From contig DGNJ01000105.1 of assembly GCA_002388905.1 (NCBI GenBank), forward strand, positions 20,118-34,530: a DNA stretch of 14,413 nt, read 5' to 3'. Positions 6,149 to 14,209 of this stretch are shown piece after piece. The notes beneath the pieces were generated by a model that worked only from the letters and a program-made list of their open reading frames with translations, was not told the DNA's origin and did no database searches. A program made the position numbers and the translations under genes. The stretch comes from Cellvibrionales bacterium UBA4495. Lineage in GTDB: Bacteria; Pseudomonadota; Gammaproteobacteria; Pseudomonadales; Porticoccaceae. The first letter of the stretch is position 1. Each line of letters starts with the position of its first letter.

Positions 6149-6177
6149 TTCACAAGGCCGGGTCCGCTGGCTAGGAT
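6149..6177 (+). promoter_or_regulatory. Candidate sigma70 promoter of the RND efflux operon
   Basis: TTCACA (6149-6154, 5 of 6) and TAGGAT (6172-6177, 4 of 6) are separated by 17 bp. An AT-rich stretch (6126-6141) lies just upstream. Transcription would begin near 6184. That leaves only about 11 nt before the ATG at 6195 but a normal leader before the TTG at 6213, which has a Shine-Dalgarno sequence. Confidence 0.45.
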
Positions 6178-6194
6178 GGACGCCGAAATCAATC

Positions 6195-7382
6195 ATGGCA
6201 GGGAGTTTGGGCTTGGCCGTAATAAAAAGGAATCTTTTGCGTGCTCTGGCAATCCTGGCGCTCGGTATCCTGGTGTCGGTGCTTATTGTCATCAGCAGGC
6301 CCGAGCCGCCGCCCCGGAGCGAGGAAGCAATGGCGCCGCCGCCAGCGCGGGTGACCACCGTGGAACTGGTGGATAAACCCATCGTGGTGGAGAGCCAGGG
6401 CACCGTCAGGCCCAAAATCGAGGTGGATCTGGTGGCCCAGGTGGGCGGTACCCTCGTCGAGGTGGCGGAAAGCTTTGCCGCCGGGGGCTTTTTCGGGGCC
6501 GGCGACGTATTGGTGCGCATCGATCCCCGCGATATCCGCATTGATCTTGCCCAGGCCAGGCGCACCCTGGCCGAGGCCCGGCGTACCCTGGCCGAGGAAA
6601 GGGGCCGCGCCCGGGAGGCCCGTCGCCAGTGGCGGGAACTGGGCAGTGAGGACGCCAACGAACTCTTCCTGCGCAAGCCACAGCTGGCCGCCGCCGAGGC
6701 GGCCGTGGAAGCGGCGGAGGCCGCCGTCGAGCAGGCGCGTATCAATCTGGAGCGGACCCGTATCAGCGTTCCTTTTGACGGTCGCGTCATTGAGGTGGAT
6801 GCCAACCTGGGTCAGTATGTGGCCCCCGGCGCTACCATCGGCCGGGTTCTCGCCACGGACGTGATGGAAGTGCGCCTGCCGCTCTCGGCCCGGGAAATGA
6901 TGCTGCTTAACCTCGAATCCGACGCCCGGGAATTGCATCCCCTGGCGGTCACCCTCAAGACCAGGGTGGCTTCCCGCCAGTTCCGGTGGCGGGGCAAACT
7001 GGTGCGTATCGAGCCGGTGGTGGATCGCCAGACCCGCTTCTATCATGCGGTGGTGGAAGTGGAGCACGCCTACGAGATGGACGAAACCCATCCGCCCCTG
7101 GTGGCCGGTTCTTTTGTGGAGGCGGAAATCGAGAGCAATCCCTACGAGGACGTTGTCGTGTTACCCCGCCGGTCCCTTTACGAAACCGACAAGGTCATGG
7201 TTCTGGACGCCGACAACCGGCTTCGCCTGGTGCCCGTCGAGGTCCTGCAGATTGGCGGCGAAACCCTGGTGGCGCGCGGTCTGGAAGCGGGCCGCACGGT
7301 TGTCGTATCGCCTCCCGCGTTTATCGAGCGCGGTGCGGTCTATAAGCCGGTACCGGTCGGAGACGGGGGTGGCACGGAATGA
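6195..7382 (+). CDS. RND efflux membrane fusion protein (HlyD/AcrA family)
   Basis: This periplasmic adaptor links an RND pump to an outer-membrane channel. The 395-residue protein has an N-terminal membrane anchor (about 14-34) without a lipobox. The first lipoyl half follows (about 80-110), then an alpha-hairpin with heptad repeats (about 113-187), the second lipoyl half (188-218, SVPFDGRVIEVDANLGQYV) and beta-barrel and membrane-proximal domains to the end. Start choice: I give the ATG at 6195 as the outer limit, but it has no Shine-Dalgarno sequence. The in-frame TTG at 6213 has AGGGAG seven bases upstream and may be the real start, giving 389 residues. The stop overlaps the permease ATG (ATGA), so the two are translationally coupled. 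No outer-membrane channel or regulator gene lies nearby. Substrates cannot be told from sequence. Confidence 0.93.
   Translation: MAGSLGLAVIKRNLLRALAILALGILVSVLIVISRPEPPPRSEEAMAPPPARVTTVELVDKPIVVESQGTVRPKIEVDLVAQVGGTLVEVAESFAAGGFFGAGDVLVRIDPRDIRIDLAQARRTLAEARRTLAEERGRAREARRQWRELGSEDANELFLRKPQLAAAEAAVEAAEAAVEQARINLERTRISVPFDGRVIEVDANLGQYVAPGATIGRVLATDVMEVRLPLSAREMMLLNLESDARELHPLAVTLKTRVASRQFRWRGKLVRIEPVVDRQTRFYHAVVEVEHAYEMDETHPPLVAGSFVEAEIESNPYEDVVVLPRRSLYETDKVMVLDADNRLRLVPVEVLQIGGETLVARGLEAGRTVVVSPPAFIERGAVYKPVPVGDGGGTE
6558..6599 (+). repeat. Tandem 21-bp repeat encoding two heptads of the adaptor hairpin
   Basis: Two adjacent 21-bp units (6558-6578 and 6579-6599) match at 17 of 21 positions. 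They encode consecutive heptads of the type RRTLAEA/RRTLAEE in the coiled-coil hairpin. The repeat keeps the frame and the heptad register, consistent with growth of the hairpin by duplication. Confidence 0.6.
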
Positions 7383-10300
7383 AGCGCATCATTCCGTGGT
7401 TCGTCGAAAACCCGGTGGCCGCCAACCTGCTGATGCTGATACTTATTGTCGGCGGCATTGTTTCCAGCATCGGTATCGACAACGAATTCCTGCCCGACTT
7501 CGAGACCGGCGTGGTCCAGGTTCAGGTGCCTTACCCCGGTGCCGGTCCCCTGGAAGTGGAAGAACAGATTTGCATGAAAATCGAAGAGGCGATCGCGGAC
7601 GTCGAGGGCATCGACGAAGTCCAGTGCACCGCCTCTCAGGGCCTGGGATCGGTGCGGGTCTTCGCCCTGGACGACTGGGATGTGCAGCAGTTGCTCAACG
7701 AGGTCAAAAACCAGGTGGACGGCATCAGCACCTTCCCGGCCAATGCCGAGAAACCCGTCGTCTCGGAATTGACCATGGGCAAGGAAGTGCTGAGCCTGGT
7801 GGTCTATGGAGGCACCGATGAGCAGACCATCAAGGCCCAGGCCCAGGACCTCAAGGAGGAATTGAACCGCCTGGCCGGGGTCAGTCGCGTCCAGCTTGGC
7901 GGTGTCCGGGATTCGGTGGTGAGCATCGAGGTCGGCGAACAGACCCTGCGCAAGTATGGTCTGACTTTCAACAATATCGCCAATGTCGTCCGCGAGGGCT
8001 CCGTCAACCTGCCCGCCGGGCAAATGCGCGGTGAGTTCGGCGAAATGCAGATCCAGATCTACGGGCAGGACTACCGGGCCCGGGATTTCGAGAACCTGCC
8101 CGTGGTCGCCTCCCCGGATGGCGCTCAGCTGACACTCGGCGATATCGCCAGTGTCCGGGATACCTTCCAGGAGAAAAATTTTGTCGTCGAGTACAACGGC
8201 AATCCCGCCGTCGAGCTGACCGTGATAGCGGGGGAGCATCCGGACCTGATTGGCACCTCCACGGTGGTGCGCGACTTTATCGCCAAGTGGCAGGAAACGC
8301 TGCCCCCGGGTTTCCGGGTCGAGGTCTGGGACGATAGCAGCGACCTGGTCAGGGACCGCCTGGAGCTGCTGGTGAAAAACTCCGTCCAGGGACTGCTGCT
8401 GGTGTTCATGTTACTTCTGCTGTTCCTGCGTCCCGCCCTGGCGGTCTGGGTCACGGCCGGCATTGCCGTGGCCTACCTGGGTACACTGTGGGTGATGCCG
8501 GTCATGGATCTGAGCATCAATATGGTCTCGACCTTCGCCTTCCTGCTTATCCTCGGGATCGTCGTCGACGATGCCATTGTCGTGGGCGAGAACATTTACA
8601 CTGCCAACGAGACCGGGCAGGCGCCGGCGACGGCGGCCTGGCAGGGCGCGGCGGGAGTCGCCAAGCCCATTATCCTCGCCGTGCTGACCACGGTCATGGT
8701 GTTCCTGCCCATGCTCAGCCTGCCCGGTGCCGCCGCCCAGATTTTCATGCCTTTTCCCCAGGTGGCCATTGCGGCACTGACTTTCTCGCTGGTGGAATGC
8801 CTGCTGATCCTGCCCAGCCACTTGCGCCATCTGGCGCCGGAAAAACCGCCGGCCAACCGGTTCAGTAAGGCATTGCGGGCAGTGCGGCAGCGTTTCACCC
8901 GGGGGCTCAATCATTTCAGCTTCCATATCTATCAACCCCTGCTGGATCGGTGCCTCCGGCACCAGGGCACTACTGTCGCCTCCTTCCTCGCGGCCCTGAT
9001 GATCGCCCTCTCCCTGGCGGTGGGCGGCTGGCTGCCCATGCGCTTCACGCCCCAGTTCGATCTGGAGGTAATCACTGCCACCGTTGAGATGCAGGAAGGT
9101 GCCGCCTTTTCCCATGTCAGGGGCGTGCGCGACCGGCTGGCGGCGGGCCTCGACACCCTGCGCCGGGATCCCGGGATGAGAGGACATGACGGCCGTTCGG
9201 TGATTGAGGACAGCTTTACCTTTGTCGAGGACAACAAGGTGACCTTCAAGGCCAGCGTCCTGCCCAGCGATGCACGTTCGGTGACCGGTACTGAAATCGC
9301 CTCCCGCTGGAAGCAGGCGGTGGGGGAAATCCCCGCGGCCGAAACATTCACCATCGCCGCCTCGCCGTTTGCCAGCAACCGGGATCTGTCGTTCCGCCTC
9401 AAGGGCCGGGACCTGGACCAGCTGTCGGCCGCGTCCCGCTATCTCCAGGCCCGGCTGGAGGGCTTTGCCGGTGTGGTCGGTGTCAGCGACAGCCTGGAGT
9501 CGGCACGCCAGGAAATCCGCGTTGCCCTGAAACCCTACGCCGAGACCCTGGGGGTGGAGCTGGCGGATGTCGCCAACCAGGTTCGTTACGCGTTCTACGG
9601 TGCCGAGGCCCAGCGCATTCCCCGCGTCCGGGAGGACGTCAAGGTGATGGTCCGCTATCCCGCCGACCAGCGGGACAGCATTGAAACCCTCCTGGATATG
9701 CGGGTTCGCCTCGATGATGGCACCGCCGTTCCCTTCACCGAGGTGGCCACCGCCAATTTCGTGCCCGGTTACACCACCCTGGAGAGGGTGGACCGGCAGC
9801 GGGTCGTGTATGTCTATGCGGATGTCCTTGAGGGCGGGGTTTCGGCCAACGAGATATTCCTGTCGATCCTGCGCAACCACAAGGAAGCCCTGGAGTCCCG
9901 CTTTAGCGGAGTGACCCTGGACGTGGGCGGTGAACAGGAACAACAGATCGAGTTTTTTGATCAGCTCTACGTGGGCATGGGCTTTGCCCTGTTTGCCATC
10001 TATCTCTTGCTGGCGGTGGAATTCAAGTCCTACTGGCAGCCCCTGATTATTCTCAGTGCGGTACCCTTCGGGATTGCCGGGGCCATTGTCGGACACCTGG
10101 TCATGGGTATGGCTTTCTCCATGCCGTCTGCCCTGGGGGTGCTGGCCACCGCCGGCGTGGTGGTCAATGACAACCTCGTGCTCATGGACCGGATCAACAA
10201 CCTGCGTCGCGAGGGGACGGCCATGGTCGATGCAGTGAAGCGCGGCGCGCGGGATCGCCTGCGGCCGATCCTGTTGACGTCGCTGACGACATTTTTCGGA

Positions 10301-10489
10301 TTGATGCCTATACTGATGGAGCCATCCCCGGCCGCGACGGCCCTGAAGCCGCTGGTGGTATCGCTGGCGTTCGGGGTGGTTTTCGCCACCAGCATTACAC
10401 TTTTGATGGTGCCGGCCATTTACCTTGCCGGCGAACGGCTCAAGCAACGGTATGGCTTTCGCCCCAGGGCGGAGACCAACCTGGGCTGA
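7379..10489 (+). CDS. RND efflux permease (AcrB-like superfamily, non-canonical relay)
   Basis: This 1036-residue inner-membrane proton antiporter has the usual RND length and duplicated architecture. TM1 lies near residues 12-33, then a large periplasmic loop, TM2-6 from about 335 onward, a second loop and TM8-12 to the end. TM4 contains GIVVDDAIVVGEN with Asp397 and Asp398, matching the AcrB proton-relay Asp407/Asp408. In TM10 the position of the AcrB relay lysine (Lys940, in AKNAI) is Asn930, in GVVVNDNLVL, followed by Asp931. This places it in a branch of the hydrophobe/amphiphile RND group without the canonical lysine. It overlaps the adaptor gene by four bases. Substrates could be drugs, solvents, lipids or natural products and are not predictable. 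The gene ends in a GC hairpin across its stop codon without a U-tract. Confidence 0.95.
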   Translation: MKRIIPWFVENPVAANLLMLILIVGGIVSSIGIDNEFLPDFETGVVQVQVPYPGAGPLEVEEQICMKIEEAIADVEGIDEVQCTASQGLGSVRVFALDDWDVQQLLNEVKNQVDGISTFPANAEKPVVSELTMGKEVLSLVVYGGTDEQTIKAQAQDLKEELNRLAGVSRVQLGGVRDSVVSIEVGEQTLRKYGLTFNNIANVVREGSVNLPAGQMRGEFGEMQIQIYGQDYRARDFENLPVVASPDGAQLTLGDIASVRDTFQEKNFVVEYNGNPAVELTVIAGEHPDLIGTSTVVRDFIAKWQETLPPGFRVEVWDDSSDLVRDRLELLVKNSVQGLLLVFMLLLLFLRPALAVWVTAGIAVAYLGTLWVMPVMDLSINMVSTFAFLLILGIVVDDAIVVGENIYTANETGQAPATAAWQGAAGVAKPIILAVLTTVMVFLPMLSLPGAAAQIFMPFPQVAIAALTFSLVECLLILPSHLRHLAPEKPPANRFSKALRAVRQRFTRGLNHFSFHIYQPLLDRCLRHQGTTVASFLAALMIALSLAVGGWLPMRFTPQFDLEVITATVEMQEGAAFSHVRGVRDRLAAGLDTLRRDPGMRGHDGRSVIEDSFTFVEDNKVTFKASVLPSDARSVTGTEIASRWKQAVGEIPAAETFTIAASPFASNRDLSFRLKGRDLDQLSAASRYLQARLEGFAGVVGVSDSLESARQEIRVALKPYAETLGVELADVANQVRYAFYGAEAQRIPRVREDVKVMVRYPADQRDSIETLLDMRVRLDDGTAVPFTEVATANFVPGYTTLERVDRQRVVYVYADVLEGGVSANEIFLSILRNHKEALESRFSGVTLDVGGEQEQQIEFFDQLYVGMGFALFAIYLLLAVEFKSYWQPLIILSAVPFGIAGAIVGHLVMGMAFSMPSALGVLATAGVVVNDNLVLMDRINNLRREGTAMVDAVKRGARDRLRPILLTSLTTFFGLMPILMEPSPAATALKPLVVSLAFGVVFATSITLLMVPAIYLAGERLKQRYGFRPRAETNLG

Positions 10490-10497
10490 GGCCCAGG
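10480..10497 (+). other. GC hairpin spanning the RND permease stop codon
   Basis: CCTGGGC (10480-10486) and GCCCAGG (10491-10497) form a perfect 7-bp stem whose four-base loop TGAG contains the stop codon. No T-run follows, so it is not a standard intrinsic terminator. It could protect the 3' end of the mRNA or reduce read-through into the alkyltransferase gene. Confidence 0.45.
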
Positions 10498-10521
10498 CCG
10501 TGGGCCACAAAGGAGGTTACC

Positions 10522-11034
10522 ATGCCCCGACGCGATTGCCTGAATCACCCGATCCTGGGGGATATCCAGGTGGTGACTGGACCTGACAACGTCCTTGTCG
10601 AGGTCAGTTACGGCGACCGCCCATCGCCGCAGGACAATGGCCCCCTGTCCGGTGTCCGACTGCGCCTGAATGACGCCGACGAGGTAGACCCACCGCCGGC
10701 CGGGGCTCAAATCGCCCAATACCTGGAGGGCACCCGCCGGCACTTTTCCTGCGAGCTGGAATTGCGGGGTACCGATTTCCAGGTGGCGGTCTGGCGCGCC
10801 ATCGCCCGTATCCCCTACGGCGAAACCGCCACCTACGCCGACATTGCCCGGGCCGTAGGCCGGCCGCGGGCGACCCGAGCGGTGGGGGCGGCCTGCGGCA
10901 GGAATCCCCTGACCCTGGTCATTCCCTGTCACCGGGTGGTGGGTGCCAACCGCGCCCTGACCGGCTACGGCGGTGGATTGCCTCGCAAGCAGTGGCTGCT
11001 TCGCCATGAAACGGCGGCGAGCGCCGCCGCCTGA
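10522..11034 (+). CDS. ogt: Methylated-DNA-protein-cysteine methyltransferase (O6-alkylguanine alkyltransferase)
   Basis: This single-turnover repair protein moves the alkyl group from O6-alkylguanine to its own cysteine. The 170-residue protein has a poorly conserved N-terminal domain and a typical C-terminal DNA-binding/active domain: YGETATYADIA (99-109), ATRAVGAACGRNP (117-129, containing the arginine finger and helix-turn-helix region) and the active-site motif IPCHRVV (134-140), with acceptor Cys136. It ends with an alanine-rich tail. The ribosome site is very strong, AAAGGAGGT at 10509-10517, five bases... ending four bases before the ATG. There is no AraC/Ada regulator domain, so it is the constitutive Ogt type. 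The gap to the RND gene is 32 bp and co-transcription is possible, though a functional link is not evident. Confidence 0.95.
   Translation: MPRRDCLNHPILGDIQVVTGPDNVLVEVSYGDRPSPQDNGPLSGVRLRLNDADEVDPPPAGAQIAQYLEGTRRHFSCELELRGTDFQVAVWRAIARIPYGETATYADIARAVGRPRATRAVGAACGRNPLTLVIPCHRVVGANRALTGYGGGLPRKQWLLRHETAASAAA
11012..11029 (+). other. GC hairpin at the 3' end of the alkyltransferase gene
   Basis: CGGCGGC (11012-11018) and GCCGCCG (11023-11029) form a perfect 7-bp stem with a GAGC loop, inside the alanine-rich last codons. The first T-run is six T at 11052-11057, too far away for a normal intrinsic terminator. It may be only a by-product of alanine codons. Confidence 0.3.
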
Positions 11035-11122
11035 TCTTTGCCGGACCGGACTTTTTTGGATGGCCTCCCGGGTGCGGGTCCGCTACCATTGACGGCCAGC
11101 AGTTGTTTGTCGTGCAGTCCTT

Positions 11123-12331
11123 ATGCGAACGCCGTTTATTGCCGTCATTCTCTTTGCGTCACTTTTTGGCCAGGGCCCGGCCCGGGCCGACGAGGCATCG
11201 TTCCGTGCCTGCCTGGAGGATATCCAGAAGCAGGCCAGCCGGCGGGGTATGTCGAACCGCGTGGTCAAGGAGGTGGTTCCGGCGCTGCGCTACCAGCCCC
11301 GGGTCATCGAACTGGACCGGCGCCAGCCGGAGTTTACCCAGACTTTTGCCGAGTACCTGAAAGCCCGGGTGACGCCCTTTCGCATTGCCCGCGGACGGGT
11401 GCTGTACCGGGAACTGCGACCCTTTCTGGACCAGGTGTCCTCCCAATACGGGGTGGACGGCAGGTACCTGGTGGCGCTGTGGGGCATGGAGACCAATTTC
11501 GGCGGCTATACCGGCAAAATGCCGGTCCTGGATTCCCTGGCGACCCTCGCCTGCGACCGCCGGCGGAGCAATTATTTCACCGGCGAACTGCTCACCGCCC
11601 TGAGCCTGGTTGACCGGGATTCCCTGTCGCCGCCGGCCATGAAGGGATCATGGGCCGGGGCCATGGGCCACACTCAGTTCATGCCCTCCACCTACAGGCG
11701 TTACGCGGTGGACGGCGACGGGGATGGCCGCGTCGATCTCTGGTCCAGCGAGCGGGATGCCCTGGCCTCCGCCGCCAATTTCCTCGATGGCCTGGGCTGG
11801 CGCACCGGCGAGACCTGGGGTTACGAAGTGTCGCTGCCGGAAGATTTTTCCTATGACCGGACCGGTCCGGGCAACCAGCGGCCAGTGTCCGCCTGGCGCG
11901 ATACCGGTGTGCGTCTCGCCGACGGTCGCCCGTTGCCGGATGGTAAGCCGGACGGTAAAAAGGAGGCTGCCATCCTGGTGCCATCCGGCCACGCGGGGCC
12001 GGCGTTCCTGGTATTTTCGAATTTCGACATCATCCGGCGCTGGAACAATTCCCAGTGGTATGCCCTGTCCGTTGGCCACCTGGCGGATCGCATCGCCGGC
12101 GGCGGCCCCTTGCGTCGGGCGCCCCCCCAGACCCCCGCCCTGAGTCGTGACGAAGTGACGGAACTCCAGCGTCGCCTCAACGAACGCGGCTTCGATGCCG
12201 GTTCCCCCGACGGCATTATCGGCCGGCAGACGCGCAATGCACTCCAGGGCTACCAGCGCAGTCGCGGGCTGGTAGCCGACGGCTTCCCGGATGTCGAAAC
12301 CCTGGCCGCCCTGGGAATCCGCGAGCGTTAG
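11123..12331 (+). CDS. mltB: MltB-like lytic murein transglycosylase (GH103) with peptidoglycan-binding domain
   Basis: This periplasmic enzyme cleaves the MurNAc-GlcNAc bond of peptidoglycan, forming 1,6-anhydroMurNAc ends. The 402-residue protein has a Sec signal peptide (1-22, PARA before DE) and no lipobox, so it should be soluble, unlike the lipoprotein MltB of E. coli. The GH103 domain covers about 26-320. Catalytic Glu123 lies in WGMETNFGG (120-128), followed by the substrate-site motif GSWAGAMGHTQFMPSTY (175-191). A Ca-binding-like loop DGDGDGRVD (197-205) recalls the EF-hand of Slt35. A PG_binding_1 domain (about 341-398) ends the protein. The 88-bp gap upstream holds only a weak -10-like TACCAT (11084-11089) and no clear Shine-Dalgarno sequence. 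The bax-like gene follows after 16 bp, so this is probably the first gene of a three-gene operon. Confidence 0.94.
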   Translation: MRTPFIAVILFASLFGQGPARADEASFRACLEDIQKQASRRGMSNRVVKEVVPALRYQPRVIELDRRQPEFTQTFAEYLKARVTPFRIARGRVLYRELRPFLDQVSSQYGVDGRYLVALWGMETNFGGYTGKMPVLDSLATLACDRRRSNYFTGELLTALSLVDRDSLSPPAMKGSWAGAMGHTQFMPSTYRRYAVDGDGDGRVDLWSSERDALASAANFLDGLGWRTGETWGYEVSLPEDFSYDRTGPGNQRPVSAWRDTGVRLADGRPLPDGKPDGKKEAAILVPSGHAGPAFLVFSNFDIIRRWNNSQWYALSVGHLADRIAGGGPLRRAPPQTPALSRDEVTELQRRLNERGFDAGSPDGIIGRQTRNALQGYQRSRGLVADGFPDVETLAALGIRER

Positions 12332-12347
12332 TGTGGGAGGTAGCCCA

Positions 12348-13115
12348 ATGAGTCGACGCCCCCAACAGCGTTGGGCCGTCCTGTTGCTTTTGGCCCTGGT
12401 GGCGCTGGCCTGGCTATTGCGCGTGGACCGCGGAGGCCAGTCCCTGCCGGATATGACAGCTTATACGGTTGTCGAGGAGCGCAAGCAGGCCTTTTTTGAC
12501 TACCTGGAGCCCATTGTCGAGCGTGAAAATGCGCGCATCGCCGAAGATCGTCGCCGGTTGCTGGACATTGCCGCCCGCCACCAGGCCAGCGGTGGCCTGT
12601 GCTGGTGGGATCGGCGGTGGCTGCGCAATCTGGCCGCTGAGTACCGCGTCCAGTGGCAACCGGATAAGCGGACCGAGGCTATCGAGTCCCTGAAAACGCG
12701 GGTCGACGCAGTTCCCGCCCCCCTCGCCCTGGTGCAGGCCGCCAAGGAGTCCGGCTGGGGCCGGTCACGGTACGCGGTGGCGGCCAACAACCTGTTCGGG
12801 CAATGGTGTTATGAGCGCGGCTGCGGCCTCGTTCCCAAACGCCGGCCGCGGGGAGCCAGCCATGAAGTGCGAATTTTTGATTCAGTGGCCGACGCCGTCG
12901 CCGCCTATGTCAACAACCTCAACAGCCATCGCAGTTATCGCGGCCTGCGCCGGATTCGCAGCGAGCTGCGCGAGCGCGGGAAAGAGCCCACGGCGCTCGC
13001 CCTTGCCGAAGGCCTGATGTTTTACTCGGAGCGGCGCGGTGCCTATGTCGCCGAGGTGCGCTCGATGATCCGCCAGTATCACCGCTTCCGGAACCGGTCG
13101 GAGGATGAATCGTGA
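12348..13115 (+). CDS. bax: Bax-like membrane-anchored glucosaminidase (GH73)
   Basis: Bax proteins carry a GH73 (glucosaminidase/FlgJ-type) domain expected to cleave the GlcNAc-MurNAc bond. The 255-residue protein has one N-terminal membrane anchor (about 8-25). The proposed catalytic Glu134 lies in QAAKESGWGRSRYA (130-143), followed by NNLFGQWCY (147-155). Two cysteines (154 and 159) flank a CYERGC segment that may form a disulfide in the periplasm. Start choice: the ATG at 12348 has GGGAGGT six bases upstream; earlier in-frame ATGs lie inside mltB. It starts 16 bp after mltB and overlaps the deacetylase start by four bases, so all three are probably made together. The enzymatic role is a family inference, since Bax itself is little studied. 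Confidence 0.9.
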   Translation: MSRRPQQRWAVLLLLALVALAWLLRVDRGGQSLPDMTAYTVVEERKQAFFDYLEPIVERENARIAEDRRRLLDIAARHQASGGLCWWDRRWLRNLAAEYRVQWQPDKRTEAIESLKTRVDAVPAPLALVQAAKESGWGRSRYAVAANNLFGQWCYERGCGLVPKRRPRGASHEVRIFDSVADAVAAYVNNLNSHRSYRGLRRIRSELRERGKEPTALALAEGLMFYSERRGAYVAEVRSMIRQYHRFRNRSEDES

Positions 13116-14203
13116 AAGCCTGTCTGCTCGGACTCCTGCTCTGTTTCGCCCCCTGGCCCCCTGCCGGTGCCGCCGAGCACGGTGTCATTCTGCTTTATCA
13201 CCACGTCAGCGGGGATACGCCGGCCAGTACCAGTGTGACCCCCGCCACCTTCGAAGAGCACCTTCGCTACCTGGAAAAAAACGACTTCCGGGTGTGGCGG
13301 CCGAGCCGATTGCTGGCCAGCCTCGTCGCCGGTAAACCGGTTCCCGACAATACCGTCGCCATTACTTTCGATGATGCCTATGAATCCATCTATACCGAGG
13401 CGTTTCCTCGGCTGCGCCGGCGCGGCTGGCCGTTTGCGGTTTTCGTCAATACCGAGGCGGTGGATCGCGGCTACAGCAATGCCCTCGACTGGGAGCAACT
13501 GCGGGAAATGGCCGCTGCGGGCGTTGAAATAGGCAACCACAGCCACAGCCATGATCACCTGGTCAGGCGGCGGGAAGGGGAGTCGACCGGAGAATGGGCG
13601 AAGCGGATCAGTGCCGATATCGAGCGGGCCCGGTCCCGTTTGCAGGAAGAACTGGCCGCTGTCACAGGCGGAGCGCTACCAGAACTGTTCGCCTACCCCT
13701 ATGGCGAGTATGACGAGATGCTGCGAGCCCTGGTCGACAGGCTCGGCTATGTGGGGCTCGCCCAGCAGTCAGGTGCCGTCGGGCCCGGGGTGGACACCCT
13801 GGCGGTACCCCGCTTTCCCCTGGGCGGAACGTTTGCCGACCTGGAACGCTTCGCCACCAGCGTCCATACCCGGCCGCTGCCCCTGCTCGAGGTGGACGGG
13901 GGCGAGCACGTACGCCGGGCCGGCGAGGCTGCCGGCCGGTTGCGGTTGACCCTGACGGTCCCCGAAGGCGCGGGCTTCAATCCCGATCAACTGGCCTGCT
14001 TCAGTGCCCGGGGCGAGCGCCTCGAAGTGCAGCGGGAGGGTGACAGCCCGGTGCGGGTGGTCGTGGATCTGCCCGAATTCTGGTCGGCGGGTCGGGCCAA
14101 GGTGAATTGCACCGCCCCGGTTGCCGGCGCGCCGGGGGAGTATTACTGGTATTCACACCAGTGGCTGGTCCGGGAAGCGGACGGCAGTTGGTACCGGGAA
14201 TAA
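13112..14203 (+). CDS. Secreted CE4 polysaccharide deacetylase
   Basis: CE4 enzymes remove N- or O-acetyl groups from peptidoglycan, chitin-like or poly-GlcNAc chains using a divalent metal. The 363-residue protein has a signal peptide (1-20/21, PAGAA). An LLYHHVS opening (27-33) resembles the N-terminal deacetylase domain of PgaB. The catalytic/metal motif TFDD (85-88) gives base Asp87 and metal ligand Asp88. HSHSH (143-147) gives metal ligands His143 and His147, and AYPYGEYDE (194-202) is the third motif. Residues about 260-363 form an extra, beta-rich looking segment with no family I recognise, ending in an aromatic stretch (YYWYSHQW). The start is GTG at 13112, overlapping the bax stop (GTGA), with GGAGGAT just upstream. 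It may act on peptidoglycan, given its neighbours; an exopolysaccharide is the alternative. Confidence 0.9.
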   Translation: MKACLLGLLLCFAPWPPAGAAEHGVILLYHHVSGDTPASTSVTPATFEEHLRYLEKNDFRVWRPSRLLASLVAGKPVPDNTVAITFDDAYESIYTEAFPRLRRRGWPFAVFVNTEAVDRGYSNALDWEQLREMAAAGVEIGNHSHSHDHLVRRREGESTGEWAKRISADIERARSRLQEELAAVTGGALPELFAYPYGEYDEMLRALVDRLGYVGLAQQSGAVGPGVDTLAVPRFPLGGTFADLERFATSVHTRPLPLLEVDGGEHVRRAGEAAGRLRLTLTVPEGAGFNPDQLACFSARGERLEVQREGDSPVRVVVDLPEFWSAGRAKVNCTAPVAGAPGEYYWYSHQWLVREADGSWYRE

Positions 14204-14209
14204 CGCCCG

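Noticed and set aside
6189..7091. A 300-codon minus-strand open frame opposite the adaptor gene
   Set aside because: It is antisense to a well-supported membrane fusion protein and has no recognisable motif.
10480..10497. Intrinsic terminator at the end of the RND permease gene
   Set aside because: The stem is good but no T-run follows; the next bases are CCGTGGGCC and then the ribosome site of the next gene.
8411..10510. A 699-codon open frame on the minus strand opposite the RND permease
   Set aside because: It is a shadow of the permease gene. High G+C at third codon positions removes stops from that antisense frame. The translation is rich in Gly, His, Gln and Arg and matches no family I know.
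11038..11613. A 191-codon plus-strand frame after the alkyltransferase gene
   Set aside because: It overlaps the 5' third of mltB in another frame. The signal peptide and GH103 motifs favour the mltB frame.
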